The translations under genes and the position numbers were made by a program. The notes beneath the pieces are model-generated. The model searched no databases. It had not been told where the DNA came from and saw only the letters and a program-made list of their open reading frames with translations. From assembly GCF_018122735.1 (NCBI RefSeq), contig NZ_JAGRRD010000001.1:4052565-4116564 (forward strand): a stretch of 64,000 nucleotides of DNA, written 5' to 3'. Position 1 is the first letter of the stretch. Each line of letters begins with the position of its first letter. Positions 63,682 through 64,000 of this stretch are shown here, piece after piece. This DNA comes from Azoarcus sp. L1K30 (lineage in GTDB: Bacteria > Pseudomonadota > Gammaproteobacteria > Burkholderiales > Rhodocyclaceae).

Positions 63682-64000
63682 GCGCCCGTCGTGCCTTGCC
63701 GCCGGCAGCGGCGAGAGGCACGCATTACGTGTGATGCTGATGTGAATGCGACCGCCTGATTCACCGCGACAGACAGCGTATATTGAGGGGGTCGATCGCG
63801 GCCGCCGGTACGTGCGTGTGTCTGATCCGGGGCGTGCAATGTCTTTCGAGTGATCCGTATGGACAATCTGGTCGTGGCGTTTCGGTCGTGCGAGCCGTCA
63901 GCACGCAGGAGGGGGTGTGCGCATTCTGTTGATCGAGGATGACGAGGTACTGTAAGCACCCGGCAAACTCACCTGTTCATTGCGGTGTAGTGCGCTGAAG
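63682..64000. other. End region, no intact gene
   Basis: 319 bp without a supported gene except the 12-codon stub at 63917-63955. No terminator hairpin with T-tract was seen after the duplicated genes. The last 45 bases after the stub carry no recognisable motif. Confidence 0.55.
63917..63955 (+). pseudogene. 12-codon stub of an OmpR-type response regulator
   Basis: GTG start preceded by AGGAGGG, then RILLIEDDEVL and TAA. This is exactly the first strand and acidic pocket (the DD pair) of a response regulator receiver domain, cut off at codon 12. The following bases do not continue the domain in any frame before the window ends, suggesting deletion or insertion rather than a point stop. Confidence 0.6.

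Overview
The window is GC-rich, gene-dense DNA from a Gram-negative, facultatively anaerobic bacterium. Waa-type LPS genes, many LysR regulators, a complete nitrous-oxide-reductase (nos) cluster with a Tat-exported NosZ and NosR, an arsA/arsD/ACR3 arsenic operon and FNR-type boxes point to a denitrifying betaproteobacterium of the Thauera/Azoarcus/Aromatoleum kind (Rhodocyclales). That placement is inferred from gene content and protein character, not from a marker gene. No rRNA, tRNA, CRISPR array, transposase or integrase was seen.

Layout. (1) 1-5.8 kb, envelope sugars: the 5' part of waaA, a UDP-glucuronate 4-epimerase, a YdjC-type deacetylase, and a translationally coupled GT2 / GT39 / GtrA trio that looks like a polyprenyl-phosphate-sugar LPS-modification set. 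(2) 5.8-8.8 kb: a solitary ParA-like ATPase and a LysR/EamA divergent pair. (3) 9-15.1 kb: a DeoR/GlpR-type regulator with twin operators heads a complete ABC importer, a GpdQ-like phosphodiesterase and a HAD-IB phosphatase, a probable organophosphodiester scavenging operon. (4) 15.2-18 kb: flavodoxin-like, DoxX and pirin genes opposite a LysR gene. (5) 18.1-22.7 kb: arsR-arsC-arsC-acr3-arsD-arsA. (6) 22.9-25 kb: two tautomerases and a CMD-family protein opposite a LysR gene. (7) 25-28.5 kb, accessory: orphan small genes, a J-domain protein, and a thioredoxin-like / DUF318-permease / SigZ-like set. (8) 28.6-44.4 kb: a UvrD-like helicase coupled to a PAS-GGDEF-EAL protein, PPK2, YkgJ-type protein, DadA with a LysR regulator, haloacid dehalogenase, MFS exporter with a LysR regulator, ABC-F ATPase with a perfect inverted repeat in its leader, DUF2249, DUF3025 and GNAT proteins. 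(9) 44.4-54.4 kb, nitrous oxide respiration: an FNR-box-driven lipoprotein cytochrome c faces nosZ, nosR, an unnamed membrane gene, nosD, nosF, nosY and nosL. The nos tail carries two small tightly coupled genes, one resembling TumE/DUF6516 toxins, and a broken second nosL. (10) 54.7-61.1 kb: EamA transporter, an E. coli-type frdABCD operon, and ada-alkA. (11) 61.2-64 kb: a 22-bp palindrome, an unrecognised 304-aa protein, two tandemly duplicated membrane-anchored paralogues resembling an effector with duplicated immunity genes, and a 12-codon stub of a response regulator.

How the parts work together. NosZ reduces N2O; NosR and the NosDFY/NosL set supply electrons and copper sulfide; the nearby cytochrome c may feed electrons. 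Candidate FNR/DNR boxes before nosZ, nosR, the cytochrome gene and possibly the DUF2249 gene suggest a shared low-oxygen regulon, and frdABCD adds a second anaerobic respiratory option. Most LysR genes sit divergently from the genes they probably control, several with a clear palindrome in the shared intergenic region.
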